Below, piece after piece: positions 26,001 to 33,194 of a stretch of DNA of 34,163 nt. The stretch lies in the NCBI GenBank assembly GCA_903945325.1, contig CAJAVE010000087.1:1-34163 (forward strand). The letters are read 5' to 3'. The stretch comes from an uncultured beta proteobacterium. GTDB lineage: Bacteria; Pseudomonadota; Gammaproteobacteria; Burkholderiales; Burkholderiaceae_C. Within the stretch, counting starts at the first letter, position 1. The number at the start of each line of letters is the position of its first letter. A program made the translations under genes and the position numbers. The notes below the pieces were generated by a model. It did no database searches and was not told the origin of the DNA. It worked only from the letters and a program-made list of their open reading frames with translations.

Positions 26001-26857
26001 GCCACGGCCAGGTTGGAAACCTTGACGGTGCCCTTGAGCGTGACCTTGGTCTTGGCCGCCTGCTCGAAGCCCAGGCGTACATCGGCATCGACCACAGCAC
26101 TTTGCAGCCGAACTGGCAGGCTTGCGGGCAGGTAGGGCAAATACGGTGCCAAGTCCAACTCGGCGATCTTGATGGTGGCGTCGCCCTTATCGACCTGGGC
26201 AAACGGCGTGCCTTCGGCAGCCGTGTCAAAGCGGCTGCCATTGAGCTCAAACGCCAGGTGGGGCTGCACTTTGATGTCGCGCTTGGAGTCCAGGGTGCTC
26301 AAAAACGGCACTGCCAGCTGCAGCGCACGCAGGGTGTGGCGGCGCTCGCCGGAGGGCAGTTGGTCCAGGAAATCCACCGCACCGCCGTTGACGGTGAGGT
26401 TGTACAGCGCAAATGGCATCGGTGCCGATGCTGCGTCGGACGTGCTGTCCTTGTTCAACCGGGCAAGAATGTCGTCCACGTCATAGCGGCCATCGCCCCG
26501 GTGGGTCAGGCGTAGGGTGGGTGCGTCCACCGTGATGGCGTCCACCACCGGTGCCATGCGCAGCAGCGACTCCAGCTCAGCATCCAAGTACACCCGCGCA
26601 ATGCTGAGCTGATTACCGCTGCCGTCAGCGCTGGCAATGGCCAGGTCGTGCACGGTGAGCTCCAGCGACCAGGGTTGAAAGTCGATCGAGCCAATGGTGA
26701 GCGTGCGTCTCAGCGCGGCGCTGCCCTCTTTCTCGATCTGCCGCTTGACCAGCGGCGGTACTGCCAGCCATGCCAGCACCCAAAGAATCAGCAGACCACC
26801 CAGAAACCAGCGGCCGCGACGCAGCCACTGCGGTGGAACGGAGAATGGAACCTGCAT
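23081..26857 (-). CDS. DUF748 (AsmA-like) large envelope protein
   Basis: About 1258 residues. A single N-terminal membrane anchor (about 17-36, FLGGLLILWVLAWLAVPPLV) is followed by long beta-rich repeats typical of DUF748 (FQPWSLELTVHDLAIA, the YDVDDILARLN block, LNGKLSEFSSQAPDG, INPLAKPLAMDIKGRVRDLD, and YTVQPDGQLVATNNLVLNQL). Related AsmA-like proteins bridge the periplasm and are linked to lipid transport; the role here is not established. The C-terminal about 180 residues (AFAPGSNALAPDVTQTLDKI) resemble an OmpA-like segment. The ATG at 26857 is preferred over a TTG at 26938. Two low-complexity Ala/Pro stretches break the domain. Residues of about 346-364 (KNRAAYATSTGAS) are encoded by an interspersed repeat copy. 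Confidence 0.88.
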   Translation of the reverse strand: MQVPFSVPPQWLRRGRWFLGGLLILWVLAWLAVPPLVKRQIEKEGSAALRRTLTIGSIDFQPWSLELTVHDLAIASADGSGNQLSIARVYLDAELESLLRMAPVVDAITVDAPTLRLTHRGDGRYDVDDILARLNKDSTSDAASAPMPFALYNLTVNGGAVDFLDQLPSGERRHTLRALQLAVPFLSTLDSKRDIKVQPHLAFELNGSRFDTAAEGTPFAQVDKGDATIKIAELDLAPYLPYLPASLPVRLQSAVVDADVRLGFEQAAKTKVTLKGTVKVSNLAVADATGKPLLGAETIAIGLADVRPLEQVVHLASLEVTAPKLRATRNRAGVTNFEAGKSKSDKSATKNRAAYATSTGASGTKDSKNPALNPVKPTAWTLSLDRLVVHKGDASWTDDSRQPPIQMALAQLELQAKALQWPQTATPLTFEGSAMLPWSGKAARLSAKGEATATSTTVHASVNELDLGPTALQAAPFLLPGVVGVLDAELNLKAQGEALQLAVPHLTVRDFSLKGAKGWTPAVAAAATNAERAANEMPSFKLLEVTDAQLDLVAQTGMVGKVALRAPSATVQRDAQGQWMFQRWMKASNPPAEPAAPTEAPKPWQITLGELGIADGTLKLDDRSFARPARLEVSALQLQLKGATLDGTKPAPLTLSARLKSGRAEPGKLSYQGTVMWAPLALQGSVAGVDLPVHGVAPYFADQLNIAILRADASYKGQVRYTASAAGAQVQLQGDAALEDFRANSVAGTAAAGAPAATAVSDDLGVAEELLSWKSLNAPGITLSMAPGTATRVQVREATLSDFYARVIVNASGRVNLQDLLKAAPASAGAPAAPPEAVTATAAAPAPAPSAPAAVVVMGPITLVNGRVLFSDRFIRPNYSADMSELNGKLSEFSSQAPDGSVQLADLDLKGRAEGTAALEITGKINPLAKPLAMDIKGRVRDLDLPPLTAYSIKYAGYGIERGKLSMDVHYTVQPDGQLVATNNLVLNQLSFGDKVEGAPNSLPVKLAVALLADRHGVIDLNLPISGSLNDPQFSIGAVVWKVITNLIAKALTAPFSLLANAFGGSSGEDLSAVAFAPGSNALAPDVTQTLDKIATALADRPVLQVTVVGTASLGLERDALKRERLKALLLAEKRRRAAVGGQDASAVAVLNDAEYPVLLKDVYRRADIAKPRNLVGLAKDLPAAEMETLLLASIPITEDAMRTLAQQRGVAVKDYLASRKVGPERLFLGAPKTENPDATRTADATWKPHAELSVTSR
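25767..25819 (-). repeat. Interspersed repeat copy inside the DUF748 coding frame
   Basis: On the minus strand this stretch reads GCTACAAAAAATAGAGCTGC, then TTACGCAACATCCACGGGGG and CTAGCGG. It matches the intergenic repeat at 2587-2640 over about 50 bases, with the same order of blocks and roughly three quarters identity by eye. It is read in frame as a Lys/Ser/Thr/Ala-rich peptide (ATKNRAAYATSTGASGTKDS) unlike the flanking beta-rich sequence. The palindromic left end is degraded compared with the intergenic copy. Confidence 0.65.
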
Positions 26858-27004
26858 GGATGCACTTTCAAAATCAGCCGTCAGACCGGCGGGTTGAATT
26901 TTAGTAGGCACCTGCCTGTGGTGTGGGTCTGAATGCAAATGCGGCTATCCTCGCTTGGTCAATTTCTGTAACTCTGATTTACCCATTCACTTGGCAGGAT
27001 CCCT

Positions 27005-27496
27005 ATGCAAAATATTCTGAAAACCACACTCCCCATGGCTGCAGCACTGGCGTTGTGCCTGGGTACCGCACCCGCGCTGGCGGACAGCACGTCGTCAGCG
27101 TCCAGCGCATCATCTACTTCCGTGGGAAGCTCTTCGGCATCGATCGGCAAGTCCAGCGACAGCTCCAACTCTGGCGCAAAAGACAAAGTCGCCCAAGGAC
27201 AGTACACCGTCGTCGACGTGGCTGAAGTGGCCGACCAAACCCATATGCTGCGCGTGCGGCTGCAGCCCCGCGCAACCGAAGGTGCAGTTTCAACTGGCCC
27301 GTCATTTGATCTGGTGCTACCGCGCCAGGCTGCCGAGCAGGGTCACCTGGTCGCGGGCCAGACCATTGCCGCCGAGCACCGTCCCTATGGGCTGGCATTT
27401 GCGGCGGTTACTGAGACCGGCAACGCCAGCCCCTTCTTCCTGGTGCTGGACGACGACTGGTACCGGGAACTGCAAAGCCGCCCCGTGGTGATTTAG
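27005..27496 (+). CDS. Secreted Ser-rich hypothetical protein
   Basis: 163 residues. A Sec signal peptide occupies residues 1-26 (cleavage after ALA). A Ser/Ala low-complexity linker follows (about 27-58, repeated SS and SAS units), then a compact domain of about 100 residues beginning QYTVVDVAEVADQTHMLRVR and ending in a DDDWYREL segment. I do not recognise the domain. AGGA lies about six bases before the ATG. It is followed after one base by the DUF2145 gene, so the two are probably co-translated and may act together in the periplasm. Confidence 0.8.
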   Translation: MQNILKTTLPMAAALALCLGTAPALADSTSSASSASSTSVGSSSASIGKSSDSSNSGAKDKVAQGQYTVVDVAEVADQTHMLRVRLQPRATEGAVSTGPSFDLVLPRQAAEQGHLVAGQTIAAEHRPYGLAFAAVTETGNASPFFLVLDDDWYRELQSRPVVI

Positions 27497-27497
27497 G

Positions 27498-28397
27498 GTG
27501 CGTTTTGCGCTGGCCGCTGGATTGGCGCTAGGGCTTTGGTGCAACGGCACCTGGGCCGGATCGCTCAGCTACTGCGATGGCCAGACTGAACCCAGCGCAG
27601 AGGTGCAAGACCGACTCATCCAGGTGGCAGCCATCGTCAAGACCGAACTGGACCGCTCGGGTCAGAGCCTGGCAATCGTTTCACGCTCCGGGCTGGCCTT
27701 GCAGCGGCTGGACCAACGCTACTCGCACGCCGGGGTCAGCCTCAAAGCCAGCGGCAACACGCCGTGGTCCGTGCGCCAGCTGTACTACGCGTGTGACGAG
27801 CAACGCCCCCGCATTTTTGACCAGGGCATGACCGGCTTTGTGCTGGGTGCGCATGACACGTCAGAGAGCTACATCAGCATCGTGATGCTGCCCCCCGACG
27901 CCGCACAGGCACTGGAGCGCACCGCGCTGAACGATGCGCAAGCCCTGCAATTGCTGGGTGCAACCTACAGCGCCAATGCCCATGCCTTCAGTCAGCGTTA
28001 CCAAAACTGCAACCAGTGGCTGGCCGAGCTGCTGGCCACGGCGTGGGGACAAACGGCACCCGGTGGAAGTGCACGGGAAGGTGCCCAGCAATGGCTGCGT
28101 GCCGAGGGTTACCAGCCCAGCGTGCTGAAAGTGGGCTCGCAACCGCTGATGTGGGTAGCCGCCTTGCTGCCATGGCTGCACAGTGACGACCACCCGGATG
28201 AAGACCTGGCGCAGGCGCAGTTTCAAGTCAGCATGCCGCAATCCATTGAGGCATTTGTACAGGCGCGTCTGCCAGAGGCTACCCGCATGGAGTTGTGCTA
28301 CACCCAGCAGCGCATCGTGCTGCGCCGCGGTTGGGAACCCATTGAAGCGGGTTGCAGGGGATCCGCGGGTGACGAAATCATTTCGCTACACAATTGA
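27498..28397 (+). CDS. DUF2145 family secreted protein
   Basis: 299 residues starting with GTG one base after the preceding stop. Residues 1-20 are a signal peptide (cleavage after TWA). The body matches what I recall of DUF2145: LAIVSRSGLALQRLDQRYSHAGV, then WSVRQLYYACDEQRPRIFDQG, YISIVMLPPDAA and YSANAHAFSQRYQNCNQWLAE. The H of SHAGV and the C of YQNCNQW recall a papain/NlpC-like fold, which would make it a possible cysteine hydrolase. That reading is inference. It lies between the Ser-rich protein and a ferredoxin; the ferredoxin ATG is 8 bases after its stop. Confidence 0.8.
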   Translation: MRFALAAGLALGLWCNGTWAGSLSYCDGQTEPSAEVQDRLIQVAAIVKTELDRSGQSLAIVSRSGLALQRLDQRYSHAGVSLKASGNTPWSVRQLYYACDEQRPRIFDQGMTGFVLGAHDTSESYISIVMLPPDAAQALERTALNDAQALQLLGATYSANAHAFSQRYQNCNQWLAELLATAWGQTAPGGSAREGAQQWLRAEGYQPSVLKVGSQPLMWVAALLPWLHSDDHPDEDLAQAQFQVSMPQSIEAFVQARLPEATRMELCYTQQRIVLRRGWEPIEAGCRGSAGDEIISLHN

Positions 28398-28405
28398 CAC
28401 CCGAT

Positions 28406-28699
28406 ATGGACGCCATCACCACACCGACTCTCTTTATTGGCCACACCGAACCGGATTCCCTCCAGTTCGACGCCCCATCCGACCAGTCCCTGCTGCTGTC
28501 GCTGGAGCAAGGTGGCAGCACCTGGCCGAGTTCGTGCCGTGCTGGCAACTGCCGCACCTGCGTGGGCCAGTTGCTCAGCGGCGCGGTGCGCTACGAAATG
28601 GAGTGGCCGGGCCTGACCAGAGAAGAAATGGCCGAGGGCTGCGTGCTGCCTTGCGTGGCCTACCCGTGCTCTAACGTGGTGCTGCGCCCCGGATACTGA
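28406..28699 (+). CDS. 2Fe-2S ferredoxin (plant type)
   Basis: 97 residues. The cysteine pattern C44-x4-C49-x2-C52 (SSCRAGNCRTC), with the fourth ligand C83 in a VLPCVAYP segment, is that of plant-type [2Fe-2S] ferredoxins. It is a small soluble electron carrier; no reductase or oxygenase is encoded nearby, so its partner is unknown. The ATG at 28406 is preferred. A TTG at 28394 in the same frame would overlap the DUF2145 stop. The gene ends the three-gene operon. Confidence 0.9.
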   Translation: MDAITTPTLFIGHTEPDSLQFDAPSDQSLLLSLEQGGSTWPSSCRAGNCRTCVGQLLSGAVRYEMEWPGLTREEMAEGCVLPCVAYPCSNVVLRPGY

Positions 28700-28783
28700 C
28701 AACGCTAGCCTTGCGATAGCCGCAAAGCCGCGCCAGTGGCCGTTTTACCCGATTTCTTACTGCAAACTGACCACTCGACGCGC

Positions 28784-28792
28784 TGTGGATAA
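28784..28792 (-). promoter_or_regulatory. DnaA box (perfect 9-mer)
   Basis: The plus strand reads TGTGGATAA, the exact complement of the consensus DnaA box TTATCCACA. Confidence 0.5.
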
Positions 28793-28998
28793 CATTGAAG
28801 CCCCAGTGGCAGGCGGTGCGTCGGAATTTTTGGACCATACGGTCAGGAAACAACCACACAATCAGGGTTAACCCCGGAACTTTTTGCCCTTTTCACCAAT
28901 GATAGCGCCCAGCGTGATAGCAAAAAATGATGACCTCACCAGATGTGGACGTTGTGGCCCCAGCCACCCAAGTTACCCCCGTTTCCTGTGGGCCACTT

Positions 28999-29007
28999 TG
29001 TGGATAA
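28999..29007 (-). promoter_or_regulatory. DnaA box (perfect 9-mer)
   Basis: The plus strand reads TGTGGATAA, a second exact DnaA consensus in the same gene-free stretch and the same orientation. Confidence 0.5.
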
Positions 29008-29120
29008 CTATGTTTACAAGCTGCCAAAGCCGCACAAACAGGGGGTTTGGACGCCCTGCCTTGCAAATGACCACCGGCCACAGCCTGACACAATAGGATT
29101 TCATCCGCTTTGACGAAAGA

Positions 29121-30158
29121 ATGCCCGTGAATACAGTGCCCAGCGCCAGCTCCGATCCAGTAGCAAGCTCCCATGCAGACGCAGCCTGTTGCTTCAACAA
29201 GGTCTGTATAGTGGGCGCTGGCGCCATTGGAGGCTGGCTGGGAGCCGGTCTGGTGCGTATGGGCTGTCACGTCAGCATGCTGGCGCGGGGTGCCACGCTG
29301 GTGGCACTGCAAGCGCACGGCTTGCGCCTGGGCGACGTGCAGCACACGGTAACAGCCAGCGCCGATGCCACTGCGCTGGGGGTGCAGGATCTGGTGGTGG
29401 TTGCCGTCAAAGCCCCATCCCTGCTGGAGGTTGCACAACAAATAGGGCCGTTGATCGGGCCACAAACGGTGGTGCTCACTGCCATGAACGGCGTGCCATG
29501 GTGGTTTTTTCAGGGGTTTGGTGGTGCCATGGCAGGCACAAGCCTGACTGCGGTGGACGCCACGGGCGAAATCGCCAGCGCCATTGCCGCAGAGCATGTG
29601 ATCGGTTGTGTGGTGCATGCCAGTTGTTCGGTTGATGCACCGGGCGTGATTCGCCACCACTTTGGCAATGGCCTGATCATCGGCGAGCCGTCGGGCCAAG
29701 ACTCGGTGCGGGTCAAGGCGCTGGCCGCGCTGCTGGTGCGGGCAGGCTTTGCCGCCACCGTGTCGCCCCAGATACAAAAAGACGTTTGGTACAAGCTGTG
29801 GGGCAATATGACGGTCAACCCCATCAGTGCGCTGACCGGTGCTACCACTGATCTGATTCTGGGGGACAAGCTGGTGCGCAACTTTGTCTCCTCTGTCATG
29901 CTGGAGGCCAAAGAGATCGGAGCGCGCATCGGCATTCCCATTGACCAGCAACCGGCTGACCGGCACCAGGTCACGCTGAAGCTGGGCGCGTTCAAGACAT
30001 CCATGTTGCAAGACGTGGAGGCAGGCAAGGCCGTGGAGCTGGATGCGCTGGTCACCGTGGTGAAAGAGTTGGGCACGCTGACCGGCGTTGCCACGCCGTT
30101 TACCGACGCCCTGCTGGGCCTGAGCCGACTACAGGCACGCGTGCGGGGTCTTTACTGA
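29121..30158 (+). CDS. 2-dehydropantoate 2-reductase family protein (ketopantoate reductase)
   Basis: 345 residues. An N-terminal Rossmann fold with VCIVGAGAIGGWLGAGL binds NADP(H). VVAVKAPSL holds the conserved lysine region, and VWYKLWGNMTVNPISALTGA gives the catalytic lysine and the helical C-terminal domain. In pantothenate synthesis the enzyme reduces ketopantoate to pantoate; many genomes carry several paralogues with other 2-keto substrates, so panE is not assigned. About 26 residues precede the Rossmann strand, longer than usual, but no better start was found. The bases GAAAGA directly before the ATG at 29121 are a poorly spaced ribosome site. Confidence 0.88.
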   Translation: MPVNTVPSASSDPVASSHADAACCFNKVCIVGAGAIGGWLGAGLVRMGCHVSMLARGATLVALQAHGLRLGDVQHTVTASADATALGVQDLVVVAVKAPSLLEVAQQIGPLIGPQTVVLTAMNGVPWWFFQGFGGAMAGTSLTAVDATGEIASAIAAEHVIGCVVHASCSVDAPGVIRHHFGNGLIIGEPSGQDSVRVKALAALLVRAGFAATVSPQIQKDVWYKLWGNMTVNPISALTGATTDLILGDKLVRNFVSSVMLEAKEIGARIGIPIDQQPADRHQVTLKLGAFKTSMLQDVEAGKAVELDALVTVVKELGTLTGVATPFTDALLGLSRLQARVRGLY

Positions 30159-30208
30159 TTCCGTCCGGCCTTAGACTGCAACGCTTGCCCCTTCAACGGA
30201 GAAACCCC

Positions 30209-30499
30209 ATGGCAACCTACCTGATCGTCGACACCCTGCTCGACAAGCCCGATCTGTACGAAGAATACAAACTCAAAGCCAAACCGCTGGTGGAGCATTA
30301 CGGCGGAGAATACCTGGCACGCGGTGGCCAGCTGACTTTGCGGGAAACAGACTTGTGGTCACCTACGCGCATGGTGCTGGTGCGGTTTCCCGATGCCGAG
30401 TCCGCCAGCCGCTTCTATGACTCGCCCGAGTACCAGGCCATCCTGCCCATCAGCAAGCAATCTGCCCGACGCACCATGATCATGCTTGAGGGTGTGTAA
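30209..30499 (+). CDS. DUF1330 domain protein
   Basis: 96 residues of ferredoxin-like alpha/beta type: ATYLIVDTLLDKPDLYEEYK, then YGGEYLARGG, a beta strand with LVRFPDAESASRFYDSPEYQ, and an RTMIMLEG end, all typical of DUF1330. Its function is unknown. The ATG at 30209 has a GGAGA ribosome site about six bases upstream. It follows the reductase by 50 bases on the same strand and converges on the MtfA gene, with 12 bases between stops. Confidence 0.9.
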   Translation: MATYLIVDTLLDKPDLYEEYKLKAKPLVEHYGGEYLARGGQLTLRETDLWSPTRMVLVRFPDAESASRFYDSPEYQAILPISKQSARRTMIMLEGV

Positions 30500-30511
30500 G
30501 CCAGCAGCGCA

Positions 30512-31339
30512 CTACCAACCGGCGGGGTCTACCTGGTAGTAGCCCCTGAGCTCAAGGTACAGCGCCGGGTATTCCAACTTCAGCGCCTGGCCTTGCTCGA
30601 AAAACACTTCGGACACCACGGCAAAAAACTCGGCCGGGTCTTGCGCCCCATAGTGGTTGAGCAATCCGTCAACCCCATGGCGCGCCTGCGCCTGGAGCTG
30701 TGCAAAGGCTGCATGAAACACTTCTGACCAACGCTGCGCATTGTGCTGCGTGTGGCCCAAGGCCGGTGGTGGGGCCCCTTGCGCGGCACCGTTCTCCTGG
30801 TCGAGCTGGTGGGCAAACTCGTGGATCACTACATTGACGCCATCATCTGCCACTGCAGCGCCCTCCAGCGTGTCCTGCCACGACAAAATGACCTGCCCTT
30901 GCGACCAAGATTCACCTGCCAGGGCCTGCCGATGGTCTTGCTGTACACCGGCACCGTCCACGGTGCTGCGGTTCACTACAAAGGCACCCGGGTAGACCAG
31001 AATTTGCCGCACATTGCCAAAGTAATCGGTCGCCCGGTTGAGGATCAGCAGGCAAGCTTGCGCTGCAATCACCACCCGCATTTCTTCGGTGACCTGTAAA
31101 CCACCGCAGCCCAAAAACGATTTTTCGGCGATGAAAACCTGCATGTGCTTTTTGAGTTGCAACTGCAGGTCGGTTGGCAGACTGCGCACCAGAGGCACAC
31201 GCCGTTGCAAAATCTTGCGCCACGCTGCCGGAAAGGCCGTAGCGCGCACCCGGCTACGTTGCCAGGACTGCCAATAAGGATGGCCAGCCAGACCCAGCAC
31301 CAGAAGCAGTGCCAAGCCACAAAACAGATAAAAGGCCAC
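30512..31339 (-). CDS. mtfA: MtfA-like zinc peptidase (M90 family)
   Basis: 275 residues. A membrane segment at the N-terminus (about 2-19) is followed by the M90 domain: VRSLPTDLQLQLKKHMQVFI, FLGCGGLQVTEEMRV and VLSWQD-like strand ILSWQDTLEG. The zinc motif is H173-E174-x-x-H177 (VIHEFAHQLD), with E244 in FFAVVSEVFFE as the expected third ligand. Enteric MtfA lacks a membrane helix and binds the Mlc repressor; homologues in Burkholderiales often have a helix, and their target is unknown. The GTG start has GGAG about eight bases before it. It lies 65 bases downstream of the universal stress gene on the same strand. Confidence 0.88.
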   Translation of the reverse strand: MAFYLFCGLALLLVLGLAGHPYWQSWQRSRVRATAFPAAWRKILQRRVPLVRSLPTDLQLQLKKHMQVFIAEKSFLGCGGLQVTEEMRVVIAAQACLLILNRATDYFGNVRQILVYPGAFVVNRSTVDGAGVQQDHRQALAGESWSQGQVILSWQDTLEGAAVADDGVNVVIHEFAHQLDQENGAAQGAPPPALGHTQHNAQRWSEVFHAAFAQLQAQARHGVDGLLNHYGAQDPAEFFAVVSEVFFEQGQALKLEYPALYLELRGYYQVDPAGW

Positions 31340-31404
31340 GGGCAGTGCTCCAGTTAAAGCGGTTGTCAGACGCCATAACTGGGACCCGGGCGCGCAATTT
31401 CAAG

Positions 31405-31845
31405 CTACCGGGTCACCAGCACCGGTACTGTGGATTCGGCCACCACCTTGGTGGACACGCTGCCCAGCATCAGGCGCGAAATACCCGTGCGGCCATGCGA
31501 GCCCAGCACGATCAGGTCGGAGCCTTCCGCTTCGGCAGTTTGCACAATGCCGGCTGCCGCTCCCACGTCTTCCACCAGACGCGCCTGCAGTGCCACGGGC
31601 GCGCCACCCTGTGTGCACAGCGATTCCACCAACGCATGCGCCTGAGAGGCTTGCTGCTGTGCCGCTGCGGTATAGGCCTGATACCCCATGGGGTTGATTT
31701 CGCCCACGCCGATATACGGGTAGGGGTCAACAACATAAACCACGGTCAGCTTTGCGCCATGCGTGCGCGCAAGCCCCACCGCCAATTGGGCGGCGTGTTC
31801 GGATGCAGCAGAACCATCGGTTGCGAGAAGAATATGTTTGAACAT
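31405..31845 (-). CDS. Universal stress protein (UspA family)
   Basis: 146 residues, the normal length of a single USP domain. The start KHILLATDGSAASEHAA and the ATP-binding end GSHGRTGISRLMLGSVS (G-x2-G-x9-G-S/T) mark the nucleotide-binding subgroup. The ATG at 31845 is preceded by AGAGG. It is probably co-transcribed with mtfA. A possible Anr/FNR box lies about 70 bases upstream, which fits the anaerobic control known for many proteobacterial USPs. Confidence 0.93.
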   Translation of the reverse strand: MFKHILLATDGSAASEHAAQLAVGLARTHGAKLTVVYVVDPYPYIGVGEINPMGYQAYTAAAQQQASQAHALVESLCTQGGAPVALQARLVEDVGAAAGIVQTAEAEGSDLIVLGSHGRTGISRLMLGSVSTKVVAESTVPVLVTR

Positions 31846-31909
31846 GTGATTGCCTCTTGAATAATTGAAAAGCTACTGTGAATGCTGCGCCTTTGGTGGG
31901 TCGCATTCC

Positions 31910-31923
31910 ATGATGTGCGTCAA
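31910..31923 (-). promoter_or_regulatory. Candidate Anr/FNR box upstream of the universal stress gene
   Basis: On the minus strand the site reads TTGACGCACATCAT, against the FNR consensus TTGAT-N4-ATCAA (8 of 10 match, dyad kept). Its centre lies about 70 bases before the start codon, which would allow a class II promoter with a 30-base leader. It overlaps a TGCGTC/GACGCA inverted repeat at 31916-31933. Confidence 0.35.
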
Positions 31924-31954
31924 TTTGGACGCATTTGCCTTGCGTGTTTGCCAG

Positions 31955-32950
31955 TCAGGCAGCACCTCGCCCTTTCTGGCTCTCGAAATACACTACTTTG
32001 CGCGCGCGCTGCACATCACCCAAAGGGCGATGCTCGGCCAGCGCTTGCCAGGGGTCAAAGATGGACTGTTCAACTTCAGCCATCAACGCCTTGCCCTGGG
32101 AAGATTCGGTATCCTGGCGGGGCAAGGTCAAGCGTGCGACCGTGGCATACGGGCTGGGCCAGTTGACCGAGGCATCTTCAATGGGCGTCCGTTGGTCATC
32201 CAGATAGGGCTGCAATTGCACATCCCACTTTAGATCTTTGTCGCGCAAGTGGGTGCTGAAGTCGGCACCCCAATTCTGTTTTGCATCCGCCCTGGCAGGA
32301 CCATTGCCCGCTGACGGCAACAGACGCACCCGCACGGCATAGGGTCCACAGGCAATGGGGGCGGCGCTGAAATGCATTTCGGTGGCAAACCCGCTGAAGG
32401 GCTTGCCCATGGTGCGCATCAATTTCACCAGCCGGGCGGGGCCGCCCAACAAGCCATAGCGCTTGATCAGGAAACGAATCAGGCTACCCATACCGGCAGA
32501 TGCGGCCACCACAAAATCCACAAACTCTGCGCTGCTGGGAAAGCCGAACACTTCCTGGTTAATCAACGCAAAGTCCTGGCTCACCGCAGGGCCATTGCCC
32601 AACGCCGAGTCGCCTTTGACACCGAGCACGCGGATAGCAAAGCCTCGAATGTCTGGCGTGCTGTCTGCGGCGCGGTCCATGCCGCCATTGCTCAGGCGCA
32701 CCCGGGCTTCAAAGGTTTGGGGTGATGCAAACAGCCCATGCCTCGCAAAATCGGGCACGTCTGCCAGCACTTCGAAGGTGCCTTTAGCCGCAGTGAGCTG
32801 CTTGCGGTGGAGTGCGCGACCTGTGCCATAGCGCCTGGACTTGCGAGCCTGAATGGCAGCAAACTGCTGGCCATAGCTTGCAAAGCGACCTGCCTCGCCA
32901 GGGGGGACGCTTTCGCGCCATTGTGTGCTGGGTGTCATATCTTGTGCCAT
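31955..32950 (-). CDS. Catalase-like haem protein
   Basis: 331 residues, shorter than true catalases (about 480 or more). The N-terminal core keeps the catalase pattern: RALHRKQLTAAKGTFEV with the distal histidine H48, then ASPQTFEARVRLSNGG and DIRGFAIRVLGV. The family of small catalase-like proteins (SrpA/y4iL type) fits. The C-terminal haem-tyrosine motif (R-x-F-x-Y) is not evident. Activity may be peroxidase-like; the substrate is unknown. The gene is divergent from the small basic protein gene at 33039. Confidence 0.85.
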   Translation of the reverse strand: MAQDMTPSTQWRESVPPGEAGRFASYGQQFAAIQARKSRRYGTGRALHRKQLTAAKGTFEVLADVPDFARHGLFASPQTFEARVRLSNGGMDRAADSTPDIRGFAIRVLGVKGDSALGNGPAVSQDFALINQEVFGFPSSAEFVDFVVAASAGMGSLIRFLIKRYGLLGGPARLVKLMRTMGKPFSGFATEMHFSAAPIACGPYAVRVRLLPSAGNGPARADAKQNWGADFSTHLRDKDLKWDVQLQPYLDDQRTPIEDASVNWPSPYATVARLTLPRQDTESSQGKALMAEVEQSIFDPWQALAEHRPLGDVQRARKVVYFESQKGRGAA

Positions 32951-32990
32951 GGGACGGGATACTACCCCAATGCATGACCCATTTCTGCCG

Positions 32991-32996
32991 TAATAT
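32991..32996 (+). promoter_or_regulatory. Possible -10 element for the small basic protein gene
   Basis: TAATAT would start transcription near 33003, just before the hairpin at 33007. No clear -35 element is visible. Confidence 0.3.
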
Positions 32997-33006
32997 CGCG
33001 CTATCG

Positions 33007-33023
33007 AACCCCATGTCGGGGTT
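33007..33023 (+). promoter_or_regulatory. 5' leader hairpin
   Basis: AACCCC, a five-base loop, and GGGGTT form a perfect six-base-pair stem ending seven bases before the GGAGG ribosome site at 33030-33034. There is no U-tract, so it is not a terminator; it may stabilise the 5' end of the mRNA. Confidence 0.4.
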
Positions 33024-33038
33024 AACTACGGAGGCCCT

Positions 33039-33179
33039 ATGGCTAAAGGTGACCAGCGCAAAGAGAAAATGGCAAAGAAGCCCAAAAAAGATACTTCTGA
33101 GCCCAAAAACTCCACATCTGACCGACCCATGGCGCCGATGACTTCGGTGATTCCACGCGGCAAAGACAAAAACAAATAG
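33039..33179 (+). CDS. Small basic protein, 46 residues
   Basis: A short frame starting MAKGDQRKEKMAKKPKKDTS and ending in PRGKDKNK. It has a strong GGAGG ribosome site four bases upstream, a possible -10 element and a leader hairpin. It is very Lys-rich, with no predicted fold. I recall small proteins beginning MAKGQQ..KEAKKPKK as widespread in Burkholderiales, but their function is unknown. It is divergent from the catalase-like gene and converges on the DHH gene. Confidence 0.75.
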   Translation: MAKGDQRKEKMAKKPKKDTSEPKNSTSDRPMAPMTSVIPRGKDKNK

Positions 33180-33194
33180 GCGACGCAGCGCTTG

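Larger units (their letters stand above)
28700..29120 (+). other. 420-base gene-free region
   Basis: No convincing coding frame is found on either strand. The stretch holds two perfect DnaA 9-mers in the same orientation about 215 bases apart and otherwise AT-rich patches (GATTTCTTAC, GGAATTTTTGG, AGCAAAAAATGATG). It must also contain the promoter for the ketopantoate reductase gene. A short stem CTTGCG/CGCAAAG just after the ferredoxin has no U-tract. Confidence 0.6.

Noticed and set aside
28394-28399. TTGACA as a -35 promoter element before the ferredoxin
   Set aside because: No -10 element lies at the right spacing, and the bases include the stop codon of the upstream gene of the same operon.
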